Origin: Symsagittifera roscoffensis
Lineage: Eukaryota; Xenacoelomorpha; Acoela; Convolutidae
DNA length: 33,635 bases
NCBI RefSeq assembly: GCF_963678635.1
Contig: NW_026971333.1
Location: forward strand, 1-33,635
Direction: 5' to 3'
Position numbers and translations under genes: made by a program. Below, piece by piece: positions 17,645-29,539 of this stretch (positions are counted from its first letter, which is position 1; each line of letters starts with the position of its first letter). The notes beneath the pieces are model-generated. The model ran no database searches and was not told the DNA's origin. It saw nothing but the letters and a program-made list of their open reading frames with translations.

Positions 17645-19125
17645 TCCGGAAGGGTCAGCTGATTTGCGCTCAATCCGGAGGGGTCTTGGGAGAAGACTGA
17701 TAAGTACAAGGAGCAGTACAAGGAGCAACAAGAAGGGGCTCAACAACAACTACAGTCGACTGTTGGGTATCGTTAACAAGTTTTGTATCCCTTTTGGTAC
17801 AAAAATTAAGATAGTAATCTGTGGGGGGCTCGACAGTGCTGCACTGTAGTGACCCTTCACCGAACTGCGAATATCCGAGTTAAGCACCTCAATTCGGATA
17901 TTAAACAAACCCGGAGGGGTATAGTTTTACTTATATTATTACTTATATAGCCTATATTAATACTCCTACACCGTTTTTCAGTGAAAAACACAGAAAGCAG
18001 ACCGGGTTTTAGGGCAAAATAGCGATATTTTGATCCCCCCACAAATCGCTATTTTTGACATATCGATATTTTTTGAAACGGAAAAAAGCGCTTAAGTACT
18101 GTGTTACACTGTAACTGCACTACTACAATAGATAGAACCGGTTAAGTTTAGTTCGGAAGTGGTTAGAACTATTTTGGAACCAAAAACCGAATTTTCGTGA
18201 CTTTTGATAAAACGGAACTCTATAAATTCAGAAAATTTTTTGAAATTTTTGAGTTAGGACAGTAGAAATAGTTGTTCGGACAACGTCCACTAGTGAATCT
18301 ACAAGTTTTAAAACCCGCTACCCGAAAGCCTTCCGGGTTGCAGAGAAATCGAACTTAACGTGTTTGATTTGGTGGATTCATCAATCCGGAGGGGTACAGG
18401 TAGCATAGTTTTTCGCAAATTTTTTCAACTAGAGCGTTTTAGATCGGGTCTTTTGTATTGAACTAGAAAAGTATAGGCCTTCTGAGCTCGGATCAATAAT
18501 TTTTAGGTCGAAAAGAACAGAATTGCGGAAAGAGTGAGGCGGAACCTATAAGAGAGAAATTTCTTGACTTTAGAAAAAAGACGTTTTGGTTAATAACTTT
18601 GGAACTACTGGGCAGATCCAGTTGATCTTGGTACCAATAGATCAGAAATTAGCTGAGCTTACTGATAGTTTTTCGGAAAAGTAAGCGTGAAATATTTTTG
18701 AGATTGTTTTTAGCAAATTCACCAATTTGGGAGGGTAGACCCTTCACGTTTTATAAATTTTTTTTAGGAAAGCCCTTACACCCCTACCAAGAGGTAATAG
18801 CGGTTGAATAAAGTAACTTTAGGCTGTTCTAGACCAAAAGGGAAGGTTAAAGGCACAGGAAAACCTTAATCGAGCCGAAGTTAGGCTAACGATAAGACCC
18901 TTCACCGTTAGCGTGAATTGTCAAATAAGAGGCTTAACTTCAATCCGGAAGGGTCTAGGAAAGCATTACATACCCTTCCTAGTTAATTAAAAAAGCAAAA
19001 TAGCATCGGAGAACGTATCCGGAAGGGTATAGGTTGAAAGAAGGAAATCTCCGAAAAACTACTTTTACAATACCAGAGGGCTCCCAATCCGGAGGTGTCA
19101 AAAATTTTTCAAATTTCTGAGGGGT
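17645..19125 (+). repeat. Dispersed CCGGARGGGT motifs
   Basis: The core TCCGGAAGGGT or TCCGGAGGGGT occurs at 17645, 17674, 17911 (partial), 18385, 18944, 19018 and 19085. Spacing is irregular. The intervening sequence does not repeat. Confidence 0.8.
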
Positions 19126-19536
19126 CCGAATTCGGAGGGGTCTTATATCTGCTAACTCAGAGGGGTCCCAATCCGGAGGGGTCTTATATTTGCTAACTCA
19201 GAGGGTCCGAATCCGGAGGGGTCTTATATTTGCTAACTCAGAGGGGTCCCAATCCGGAGGGGTCTTACATTTGCTAACTCAGAGGGGTTCCAATCCGGAG
19301 GGGTCTAAATTTTGCCAATCCGGAGGGGTCTCAATTTTGCCAGTCCGGTAGGGTCCTATTTTTGCCAATCAGGAGGGGTATTATTTTATTAAAGGACTTA
19401 GGTAAACAGAAGAAAGACTACAGTGAGAGGTATTAGCTTATTAGCAGACAGGCTAGGAATCATTGACTGCACTGGTAACTTGCCTTTCAATAAAAACCAG
19501 ACCAAAACAAAACAGGTCCGAACTCGGATATTCGCA
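17866..19536. other. Segment bounded by a perfect 16-bp inverted repeat
   Basis: TGCGAATATCCGAGTT (17866-17881) and its exact complement (19521-19536) enclose 1.64 kb that contains the minisatellite. The ends TG...CA are LTR-like. No target-site duplication is evident (CGAAC versus ACACT). A third related copy of the motif lies at 17889-17900. It may be a solo LTR-like or MITE-like insertion in the leader, or paired regulatory sites. Confidence 0.45.
19126..19380 (+). repeat. Minisatellite: 41-bp then 25-bp units
   Basis: The core CGGAGGGG begins at 19133, 19174, 19214, 19255 and 19296 (period 40-41), within units containing TTATATTTGCTAACTCAGAG. It then recurs at about 19321, 19346 and 19371 (period 25) with a shorter unit containing ATTTTGCCAAT. 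The shorter unit looks derived from the longer by loss of its second half. Confidence 0.92.
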
Positions 19537-20155
19537 ACACTAAGTCTAAACTAAATAGAGCGTAGTTCATTGGTGTAGATTGAAACCCAATACGTTTTTG
19601 TGAAAAGTGACTGCCCTGAGGATTTTAGTAGGTCTAGCTCGGGCAGTCCGAAGGCAGATAGGTAACACAGTACTCGGTGGGTGCAATAGACGCCCATTGA
19701 GAAAATTACTGCCCTCAAAGTTTTTTCTGTTTCGTGCAGCACCAAGCAGGGACGGCTTTTTCTTCAAAATATAATTCGACTATTGTACTGCGACCGACTA
19801 AAAGTACAATACACATACGTTTTTTTTATAGAGGTATTCATATTCTGTCATTATATAAAAATTTTTTTTTGATTTTAAATCAACATAATTTGTGCTTGAT
19901 TAGGTAGTGAGTACACTATTTTTTAAATTGACTGATAACATCATATTGTGCTAGTTCTCAAATCTTACGACCGATAATCGGTTAGTGTGAATAAATTTTA
20001 TACAAACTGTACTCTGATAACATACAGGGATTCGTGGTCACTATTTAATAGAATCTTGTGAAAATTATTGTGTTGTGTCATTATTATTGTTAATAAAACT
20101 ATAAGGTATCTAGCAATCGGGTTAAGTATAGGCATTAATAAGTGACAAATAGAGA

Positions 20156-21703
20156 ATGAGTCTAGACAAGTCAAGGATACCAAAACGAGGTAATAGCTCT
20201 AGGAAATGCATACCTGAAAAGCAAAGAAAAACAATGACCGACCCTTTTGTGGATCGGATCAAACGAGCCCGGACCAACAAAGGGGAGACGGTTTCAAGCA
20301 GAATGGTTGAAACGAGGAGTCAGAAGACCTCAGAAGAGAGAGAAAAAATGTTAGAAGTGGAGGTCAATACGGACCAGGCCATGAATGACAACCAGGAAGT
20401 ACATGGACTGGAAGGGAGAGGCAAAAGGCTGGCGAGTGAATCTACTCCGGTAGAACAAGGCCATGATTTTGCCACTTCCACCGGGACATTGGATCGAGAG
20501 GAGATGTCGGAACTGTCCGACATTTCAACTGAAATAGTGGCAACTAGAAGATCTCCAACAGAAAACACCATGATGGCAGGCGTGACTGAGAAACAAACAA
20601 CGTCCTCATTGTTCTCAGAAAGAATGAGGAACACCTTAGGAAACATCTTTTCATTCACCATTGGAGTGGGCACAGGAAATGAAGGTGAATCCCAGGAGGA
20701 GGAGGAGGACGAAGAAGAGCAAGTGGACTTTGGGTCTCAAGTCAGCCTCAATAGTTCGACCCAGGAGAATGAGGCATACGTCGAAAGAGAGACTGGAACC
20801 ATGGACAAATTTGGTGTGGTGAGAACGATAAGCAAAGAGGTAAACGCACCGGGCCAGTCGAGAGGCTTCGCGATTATGACAAATTCAGAGCCGCAAACTG
20901 GGGAGAGTAGAAACAAAGGGCTAGGCAACGCATTGGCGGATCATGAAGTGGATAATGAAAAGACGTCGAGGCAGAGAGTCCAGGCCCAAATCTCGACCAG
21001 CACGAAGCTACCTGGGACCGACAGGGTTACACCGCCACTAGTGACGCCACTCGTGGATAACGGGGCAGCACTAGAAGAAGCCTTGAACAACATAGTGGGC
21101 AGTATAGGAGAACAAAATGAACAGATGTCCATAAGAATGAGTGAACTAGAAAAAGCAGTTCACATTGAAAGAGAAAGTCTGCGGGAAGAAATAAACCGCA
21201 ATAGACAAGAAGTTGGTAGGAGCGAAAAACGCTTGAAAGAAAGAACGGACGAGCACATAGCGAAGAACTTGTCGCGAATGACAAGAGAAGCGGAACAGAG
21301 AGAGTTACGCTTAAGAGACGACATGGAGAAGTTAAGAATTCAGCAAGAGCAGTCTCTTGGGACTCTTGAGACAAAGATAGACGCGATGATGGAGAGGCGA
21401 ACTCAGGCTATCATGGATAGGTTGGACGGGCTACTAGGCAGCAAGAGTGGACAAACAGAAGGGGAACCGAACTCGGGAGGTCCCAGCAGGGAGCCGAAGG
21501 TGAACTTCAATGACCATCAAAGGAGGAGGACATTTGGATCCACTAGAGGTAGGGGAAGTTCATCAGGCTATGCCACAAGGGATAATAGAAAATGGGGCCC
21601 GAACAGTAGAGCAAGTTCAACGGGGAACAGACAGACCTCTAACGAACGACCAACGCAAGGCACACATGCGACTGGGAGAAGTGATTCCGGTAACAGGAGA
21701 TAG
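20156..21703 (+). pseudogene. Gag N-terminal part (coiled coil, RG-rich)
   Basis: 515 codons from ATG 20156 to an in-frame TAG at 21701-21703. The first 300 residues are charged and disordered with an acidic run (EEEEDEEE). A long coiled coil lies at about residues 304-430 (LEKAVHIERESLREEINRN). The end is Arg/Gly/Ser-rich (STRGRGSSSG), suited to RNA binding. The stop is in the same frame as the capsid-like segment that follows at 21704-22471, so Gag was presumably continuous or uses readthrough. It acts in particle assembly. Confidence 0.7.
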
Positions 21704-22471
21704 GCGAGCCCAGGTAGGAGTCATGTGGGCCAAGGGGGAAACACTCAGGGCGATTCGGATTGCAGGGATGCACCGAATACAGAGCCTTTGACAAGGTGTG
21801 AGGACACTCAGGCGGGACACTCAAGGGATGCTACGGCAATGGCCACAGCCTTTGAACCCCTAAACAGGTCTTTGGAGACATTCATTACAAGGTTATCCAG
21901 AACCAATGAACGCAGTGAGAAGTCCAGAAGAGTCTTTAAGAAACCAAGATGCTATAAAGACGAATCTGATGGCTGTATTGATACCTGGATAGAGGTAATA
22001 AAACTGCATTTCGAGGAAGAGGATTTTTCGGAAAGACAAGAATGCAGTGCGCTCACCAGCAACTTGGAAGGGACAGCCCTGAACTGTGTCATGGCCAAGA
22101 AGCAATATCAGCGTGACACAGCCAAAAAAATCTTCGAAATCTTGTTAAACCGTTTTGGATCAGGGGTGCAGGGGCACCAGGCGATGATGCGCTTCGAGAA
22201 ACGGAGGCAACGAGAGGATGAAACGATAGACAAGTTTCTAGACGACTTGGAAATGCTGAGAAGACGCAGCCAACCGGATGAGTCAAACCGAAGGATGAAC
22301 CTGGCAGTAGCCTCAAAATTCATCGATGGTGTGAAGAATGATGAACTTCCGACAATGCTGGCAACGCGTTACACACCACTATCAACCAATGCGCCAACAC
22401 CAGAGGAGTTGAGGCTCAAGTCAAAAGAATATCTTTTATTGAAACCCTCCTTCGAGATCTGGTTATTATAA
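21704..22471 (+). pseudogene. Gag capsid-like domain (retrotransposon gag family)
   Basis: In frame with the preceding segment, read on after its TAG. About residues 70-200 match the retrotransposon gag pattern: a short helix DTWIEVIKLHF, LEGTALNCV, FEILLNRFGS, MMRFEKRRQREDETIDKFL. The frame ends at a TAA at 22469-22471 where a shift moves coding to the frame of the zinc knuckles; a further stop lies near 22527. It forms the capsid shell. Confidence 0.75.
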
Positions 22472-22541
22472 GAACAATTATGGCAATTTCGACAATGGGC
22501 CAGCAAACCAAGGGAACAACTGGTACTAACCGAGGGATGAT

Positions 22542-24323
22542 TTGGACAAGAGACGCTGTTGTGCCAATTGCAGTTCAAAAGACCATCATGTGTCGGCATG
22601 CCCAACTTATAAACAAGGCATGAAAGCAATAGGCTTTAGCCTCGAGTGCGAAGATGCGTCAGAATTGGACCATGAGGATTTCATGAGAGGAGTAATTGCG
22701 AAATTCGGCCCGAAGTGTTTCTTTTGCAACTTGGAAGGTCATTTTAAATCAGATTGTCTGCAATTCTGGGATGCAGTGGCAGACATCAAGCATCCAAGGC
22801 ATGAAGAAACTTTGTCAGGAGTGAAAGCCAGCAAGGCTCACCTGTTGAGTGAAGCGGAGGCACGCAGAAAAGACAAACCTCAAGAGCTGGCGACGAAGAA
22901 AATGCAAGCGGTAACTGAAGAGACACGTGAACCGGAACCAGTGACTGCGGCCGATGACTTCAAGATTGATTATAGGGCAGCCGCGAGGGATGCTCTAAAG
23001 AGAGTGCAGCCGGAACTGGTGACGAACGAGATCGAACAAAAAGTGAAACTCGAACTGGAGAATGAGAAACTACAGGAGCAACTGAATACCTTCGAAGCAA
23101 CGGAGGTCGAGGAGACTAAAGCACCAAGCAGTTTGAGCATGAAACTTAATGTGATATCCGGTCAGAGGTTCGGCATGGTGCCACAAGGAAGCAAGATACA
23201 GTCGATAATTTCAGTGGCTGGACACCAGGTAATCAGAAATCTGAGTGAACCATCCGAGTTCACTTTGATGCCTTTGGACACATATGCAGATTATCTGAGG
23301 CAGGTGGAGCCACGCACTGAGTCGAGAGCTGTGCGAGCACTACTAACAACGGGTGGCCCTCGCACAAAGAAACTTTATGGACGCTACCTGGAGGTCTATG
23401 GGCCGTATAAAGTGATGCTGAACGTGGATGGGATCAGTATCTACACTGGGACTTATGTAACAACAGACAGTGACCAGATAGGGCAGATCTATTTGGGTGA
23501 AGATGAACTCAAAGTCCACAGGATAGGCCACGACGCCATGATGGAACAAGATGCAGTACACAATCGGTATGAAGCAGGTGTGACCGCACATCTGCTCGAC
23601 ACCAACGGAAAGAAAATCGGAGTCACAGGGCTTCTGGACACAGGAGCGGTAGTGAAAGTGATGCCGATAAAAACTTGGGAAAGAATGGGCTTCACGAGGG
23701 AAGATCTAATTCCAACGAATCTCCGACTGGCCGCCGCCAATCGAGGGTCGATTTCCGTATCCGGAAGAACGACGATAACAGTTCTCCACATGGGAAGACG
23801 AGATCTATGGATGAGCTTCCTGGTAGTAGAGAATTTAGACGACGCCGACCAATTCATCTTGGGCAGAGATTTTGTCAGGAATTTCGACGTGATGATTGAC
23901 TTGAACAACGGTCTGATACGGATTAGAAACCCGGATCGGAAGTATGTTAAGAAACCAATTAATAGGATAAAAACAGACAAAAACAAGGTGCCAATTTTTT
24001 TAGATAGAAAAGTAAAACTACAGCCAGGAGAAGCTGTGGTGGCAATTTTTAGAATGAGAAATTTCAATTCGTTAAGTGATAGTAAACAGGTTTGCTTAGT
24101 ACCGAATCCAAATAGTCAGAGTTCGGTGATTTTAGGCCGGAGCTTCTCGGTAACGCGAAACGGACTGTGTGTCAGTGTGTTATTGAACACACTGGACACC
24201 ACGGTTTCAATCAGAAAGAAGCTTGGTTACGCTTTGCCGATGAGGACCGACTATGAGGAGACACAGAACTTGAAGAAACATAATGTGAAAGTCCTTATCA
24301 TGCCAACAAAGATAAAATTTTAA
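22542..24323 (+). pseudogene. Nucleocapsid zinc knuckles and aspartic protease
   Basis: 593 codons. Two CCHC knuckles are intact: C7-C10-H15-C20 and C59-C62-H67-C72. A Lys/Glu-rich helical linker follows, then a globular region of unknown role (about residues 200-340), then the retropepsin: LLDTGAVVKVMP with the catalytic Asp-Thr-Gly near residue 366, and the family's second motif FILGRDFV. It processes Gag-Pol in the particle. The frame is broken at 24313-24323, and the coding continues shifted into the RT region. Confidence 0.85.
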
Positions 24324-25939
24324 AGAGGATTAATGAATTAAAATCTATTCATAAGTTATTTTCAATGAAATCCGAAACGGAAGACGGCTTATTGAGCTGC
24401 TCGATTTTTCCGGAACGCCCCTCGTCATACGAACTAAAATCTGACAAACCGGTTTTGCCAGAGATAGAAAATTTAAAAGGGAAAATAGGTGAGGGAGATT
24501 TCGAAAAATTGCGGGACGTTTTAAATCGGAACGCAGATGTATTTTCAAAACATAAAGCGGATATCGGTTGCTCTAATTTCGTCGAACACGAAATCGAACT
24601 TGAAGAGGGCGCCGTTCCCCATTGGGAAGACGAATGACGCCACACAAGTCGGAAGCGTGCCGAGCGGAAATTGAAATGTTGCTTGATTACGTCATGATAG
24701 AACCCTCGAAATCGCCATGGGCTTGCGGGGTAGTAATGACGAAAAAGAAAGGGGGGCAGCTTAAGTTTTGTTGCGACTTTCGTTACTTGAACGCGGTAAC
24801 GATAAACGATGCGTACCCGATACCGCGAATAGACGAGAGCCTCTCTAAGCTTGGTGATGCCAAGTTCTTCACCACATTGGACTTGAGTTCTGCCTTCTGG
24901 CAGGTCCCTCTGCGGAAGAAGGACAGAGAGAAAACCGGATTCGCGTGTGAGTTGGGGATGTACCAGTGGAAGAGGATGCCCTTCGCCCTTCGTCTTGTGC
25001 AACGCAACAGCCACTTTTCAAAGACTGATGGCTCAGGCTTTGACCAGAGTCACCAAGAAATACGGGAATCTCGTGATGTGTTACGTGGACGACCTGGTCA
25101 TAGCAACACCGACCCTGGAAGACCACATTGATAGGCTCGATGAGGTCTTTGGATGCATGAAAAGAGCAGGATTGAAGTGCAAACCATCGAAATGTGAAAT
25201 CCTTAGGGATTCGATAAAGTACCTGGGAAGAATGGTGGATAGGCATGGTGTGAGGCCGGACTCGGAAGCAGTGGAAGCAGTGTTGACGTGGAAAGCTCCC
25301 AGAACGGACACACAGCTCCCGAGCTTTCTAGGGTTTGCCAATTACTATCGGGAATTCATAAAAGGATATGCGGACAAGGTGCATCCGATGCAGAAGCTGA
25401 TGCGCAACAAGGGGAAAAAGTTCGAATGGAACGATGAGGCACAGGTTGCTTTCGAGAACATAAAGCGGGAACTGTGCGAAGCGCCAGTGCTGGGCATGCC
25501 TACAGAGAAGGGCATGTATGTTCTTGACACTGACGCATCGGTGGTGGCCATCTCAGGAATCTTGCATCAAGAGCAAGAATGGAACGGAAGAACAGTTCTC
25601 CGTCCTATTGCATACGGCAGCAAGGTCTTGAGTGACACAGAGATGAAATACGGCGCACCAAAGGCAGAAATGTTTGCAGTAGTCACCTTCGTGGAAAAGT
25701 ACCGCGCATACTTAGGGAGCGCTCCCTTCAAGTTACGCGTAGACAACAGAGCGTTATCCTGGTTGAAGACCTACTCGATGGATCAGAGTTATATTGGTAG
25801 ATGGATAGTAAGATTGGATGGCTACCATATGATAATCGAACGCAGGATGCGTGATAAACACCGAATGCTGACAGTCTCAGTAAGAAAACTGAGTTCTATG
25901 AAAGATTGGAGCAGAAGCAAGCCAATCAAGCAGAAATAA
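24324..25939 (+). pseudogene. Reverse transcriptase and RNase H of a Ty3/gypsy-type Pol
   Basis: Pieces: 24324-24637 (entry region, NRNADVFSKHKADIG), 24622-25131 (LDLSSAFWQVPL with the first catalytic Asp) and 24947-25939 (CYVDDLVIAT with the Asp pair, LGFANYYREFI, then RNase H with LDTDASVVA, KAEMFAVV and LRVDNRALSWL, which carry Asp, Glu and Asp). Frameshifts lie near 24630 and 24980. Another at 25862-25870 falls in the RNase H end just before the usual HRNAD motif. The order RT then RNase H then integrase assigns it to Ty3/gypsy. It copies element RNA into DNA in the particle. Confidence 0.9.
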
Positions 25940-27176
25940 AGGAGGGATTCTCGTTTCTGGACAAAAAAACTTATGAAGCGCTTCCCTTAACGAGATGGTT
26001 AGACAAGTCTGGACATCCAATTCCGGGGCATCCCGAGTTACCTGTAGAGAAAGCAGCCGAGATAAAGATCCTATTCAAGGAGGACCCGGTCCCCTTGGAT
26101 CTGTTGCTGCGCTCAAACCTGGTCCAGCAAGAACTCTATCGCATGAACATAAACAGCCTCTCATTATTGGATAAAACGGTGCAGGTCACACCGCAAGTGA
26201 TGCGGATGCTGGGTGGATTGTTAGAAAGAGAAGTGACCAGAGATGACCCCGAGTGGACAGCAGCAGTGGCTTCACTAACAATCAGGGAGAACGTGGAGAT
26301 CATGCCGTCCATACGACAACACAAAGACAACAAGAGGGATTGTAGGTCGATAGTTCAGCAACTAGTATCATCAATACCCCAAGAGGTCTTAGTGAGTACT
26401 TCATACGGTCGGAAAGAACAGGGTAACGATACGCGAACGAAAACCGTTACCTTTGAGGACCAAGATGGAGAAGGTGAGAAGGTTGAACGAAAACTGCTGC
26501 AAGATTGTTTGTCCGGGGAGACGAACGATGAGAAGAGCAAGCGAGTACAAGATCAACACCCGGGACAAGAAAGTTTGTCCGGGGAGTCTGAGAAAGATGA
26601 AAAACTTCCTGATGAGAAACAGGACCTGGGGAACAAGGTTTTGTCCGGGGAGTTCAGATGGATGCGAAGAAGGCACAGACATGATCTGGAGGAGCGTGCA
26701 GACTTCATCACAACCTCTTCAACAGATGACAATTCCGGAAACTCAGGACTTGACACCTATTCAGACAGGAACTCGAGCTCGGGATCAGAACTGTACGAAC
26801 TAGCGATCCACACACACTACTAGTGGAAACTCGTGCAAGGGATCTGGACAGAGTGGTGTACCAGGATCCTGATAGTGATCGCTACCTTATACCAAGCGAA
26901 AGAGTCTCTGACAACGCAGCGGATGATTTGGAGATTATAGCGGTATCGAAACGTTCGATAAGTCTGTTGCCACAAAAAGAGGTAGTCAGGACTGATCTTC
27001 AGCCGTTCAAGCAAGAAACACAGCCGCTGGCGAAGATTTGGTGCGTTAAGATGGTAGGAGACACACACCAGCCCAATGAGCTGAATAGTCAGATGAGGGT
27101 CATGAAGACGTACTTGAAGGCAAGATACAGACTCTCGGAAGAGAAGAGAAGAAGACAGAGTCCTATACAAGTATAA
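25871..27176 (+). pseudogene. Long linker between RNase H and integrase
   Basis: Two frames, 25871-26823 and 26823-27176 (the latter beginning at GTG), give about 430 residues where most gypsy elements have far fewer. The first half has a folded look (LPLTRWLDKSGHPIPGHPEL). It is followed by an acidic, disordered part with three LSGE motifs (near 26507, 26573 and 26640), encoded by three exact TTGTCCGGGGAG words. I recognise no domain. A shift occurs at 26821. Confidence 0.6.
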
Positions 27177-28118
27177 CGCGATAGTGCTGCCGCAACTCTA
27201 TCAGACAGAACTACTATTCAGGTCGCATGATCAGATGGGCCATCAGGGGATCGACAAAGTAAATCAGAGGATCCTGAAGCGCTTCCAGTGGCCTGGAATG
27301 AAAAAGATGCGAGAAAAGGGTAACAGTATGTCTGTCATGCCAGCAGGTCAAGGATCCAAGGAAGTTGCAATTTTCTTTACAATCGGTTGAGTCGTCTGAA
27401 TTCAACGAGGTGGTGCAGATAGATCACCAAAAGAGAGATAATTTTACGAAGTATGCAGAAGCCGTGCCCTGCATAACTGCCTCGGCGGAAGAGACATGCG
27501 ACCACCTGATCAATACGTGGATAGCGAGACATGGTTGTCAGATGAGTTTCAATCGGATAATGGAACAGCTTTCGTAGGAGAGCTTACGAAAGAGCTTATG
27601 AGACGCTCACAGATTGCTCAGGCTCACTCCACGACATACCACCCGCAGACAAATGGCTTAGTGGAAAGACAGAATAGGACGTTAGTGTCGATGCTGAGAG
27701 TATATTGTTCCAGGTACATGACCGATTGGGACAGATACCTTCCACAGGTGATGGGAGCCTATAACAGCACGCAACACTCCACCACTGGAGTTAGTCCACA
27801 CATGATGCTAACTGGACACGAAAAGTCTTTACCCTTAACCTTTTTCTACCCGGAGTATGAGGGAAAGAAAACGTCTCCACAGGTCTACGTGAGGGATGTG
27901 ATCAGACGTCAACAGGAGTTGAACGATTTATGTAGACGAAATACTCAGCAAGCACAGGCGAGGCAGAGGAAAAAATTCGACAAGAAAGCAGCTGGTGCAA
28001 AAGCTTACAAGGTAGGAGATTACGTATGGGTATTTCAGAACGTTATACCACCGAAAGGAACGAAAAAGCTCCTAAAAAGTGGAGGGGACCCTTCATGATT
28101 ACGGAAGTGCACCAGTAG
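27177..28118 (+). pseudogene. Integrase (zinc-binding and catalytic core)
   Basis: 27184-27390 holds the HHCC-type entry (SHDQMGHQGIDKV, FQWPGMKKM), with the CxxC in a shifted frame near 27335. The core follows: first Asp in QIDHQK (about 27420), second in QSDNGTAFVG (about 27555), and Glu in NGLVERQNRTL (about 27665). Compared with the usual core, residues are missing between the first Asp and FTKYAEAVPC. Frames shift near 27320, 27550 and 28078, and an in-frame TAG lies at 28116-28118. It joins the cDNA to host DNA. Confidence 0.88.
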
Positions 28119-28997
28119 GGACGCTTTTATAGACTGAGTACTGGCCGAGCCGCCCACTACGAGAACATTAAGCCACACAATCCATCGACAGAAGACTGGT
28201 GTATACCCGCAGACATAGAAGAAGGGGACTATCTGATGATGAATCCAGCTTGTGTGGTCAACGAGAAAGGCACCAGGGAGAAGAACGATGGAAACGAAGT
28301 CATAGAGGAAGGAACAAATGCACCACTGGACTTGGATCCAAACGAGGTGATCGAAGCAGATGATGAAACCTTACCCTACGCAGAGGAAGATTGGCAGGAT
28401 CCCAAACACACGGAGGTTCCCAAAAATTTGGAATCAGATCTCCCGTTCACGATACAGACTCGACAAGGCGACGGGAGAAGACCCAGAAAGAAATACAACC
28501 GTTACGGTGACGCCTTGGTAGTAGACAGGATAGATCTGAAAAAGATAGTGGAAGAAATGGTGGTTCTAGAAGGCATAACAGTCTCACAAGACATCGACAT
28601 AGTAGATGATCACCACCAGGAATGGATCGAGGACAGGTCGAAACCCGAAGTAGAATTCGACGAGGAGCAATTGGAGTCCTACGAAGAAGATCTCACAAAT
28701 CTGCGAGTCTTGGAGTGGCTGAACAAAATAACATCAGACCCTAAAGAGACCAGCGTCACGATTCAAGACGTAGATCGTGAAAGCATGAAATACATCAAGA
28801 CCGAACTAGATGATCCTTCCTGGGCTGCCCAGGAAGGACAACTACTCATTCCAGCTTCTAACCTCGACTTGATATCCGGTATGCGATCGACGGGGACGTC
28901 GAAGGATATTTTTGTCCGGGGAGTGGGGGTAGGACTTACCCACACTGAAAACCTGAAAATAAAAAAATTAAAATTGCAAGAGAGACAGGAGACTTAG
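28119..28997 (+). pseudogene. Integrase C-terminal tail and acidic extension
   Basis: Open from after the TAG at 28116-28118. It starts GRFYRLSTGRAAHYENIKPH, the usual end of gypsy integrases, and continues as an acidic tail of about 250 residues (PNEVIEADDETLPYAEEDW). The last part, from TNLRVLEWL, is shared with the left copy. The frame shifts near 28970 and goes on into the macro-like module. Confidence 0.75.
28815..28837 (+). repeat. Perfect 11-bp-arm palindrome inside coding sequence (right copy)
   Basis: Same as 10409-10431; the central base is T here. Confidence 0.8.
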
Positions 28998-29539
28998 AAG
29001 CGGAAATAGACGAAGAACCTAAGAAACCTGACATACGGAGGGTAGTTGAGTCATATTTTAACTTACCAAATGAATATTCAAGTAACATAATACTAACAGA
29101 CAGTGATTTTATACTCACAAATAGAACATGTGCGATAGCAATCACAGCAGACATGAGTTTTAGGACAGCGTTAGCGGCAGATTTTAAGAGAGATTATAAA
29201 AACATAAAGTTCCTTTGGAAACAAAGACCAGGAGTAGGGGGCGTAGCGGCCTTACCTCCGGCGGCGTCACAGATACCGGGAAAGTACCTATGCTTCTTGT
29301 TAACGAGAGCGACAGAAAAGCAGCACGTGGACCCAGAGAACCTAGTCTTGTCCTTGACGAGTTTGAGAGATTTCCTCGTGGAAATGGACGTGAAGGAGCT
29401 CTCGCTTCCAGTGTTGTACGATCCGAACAGAGGGCGACTGCATCCTCGGGAATTGTACGCGCTTGTACACGTGATATTCTCTGATACTAATATACAAGTA
29501 TATTTACATAAGAAATATTACTTAAGTATGGCTGAGTGA
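28975..29539 (+). pseudogene. Macro-domain-like module at the Pol C-terminus (right copy)
   Basis: The frame continues the Pol extension after the shift near 28970, with no stop until 29539. It is almost identical to the left copy from NIILTDSDFILTNRTCA through LHKKYYLS. From the ATG at 29153 it is open for 128 codons. The position at the end of a Gag-Pol-type polyprotein suggests release by the element's protease. The fold assignment rests on the pattern described for the left copy. Confidence 0.6.

Larger units (their letters stand above)
17074..20155 (+). other. Long leader between 5' LTR and gag
   Basis: About 3.1 kb with no supportable protein. The first 394 bp match the leader of L3. 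Then come dispersed CCGGARGGGT motifs (17645-19380), a tandem minisatellite near 19126-19380, and an AT-rich 600 bp before the gag ATG. I could not identify a convincing tRNA primer-binding site next to the LTR. The 17866-19536 interval is bounded by a 16-bp inverted repeat and could be a separate insertion within the leader. Confidence 0.6.

Noticed and set aside
19126-19380. CRISPR array
   Set aside because: The 41-bp and 25-bp units are repeated throughout, with no unique spacers, in eukaryotic retroelement DNA.
19568-19590. Primer-binding-like TGGTGTAGATTGAAACCC after the 16-bp inverted repeat
   Set aside because: It is 34 nt from the possible LTR end and the spacing does not fit a tRNA 3' end.
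19537-20155. Upstream start or extra exon for gag
   Set aside because: There is no open frame longer than about 60 codons and the composition is AT-rich; the ATG at 20156 is the first that opens the long frame.
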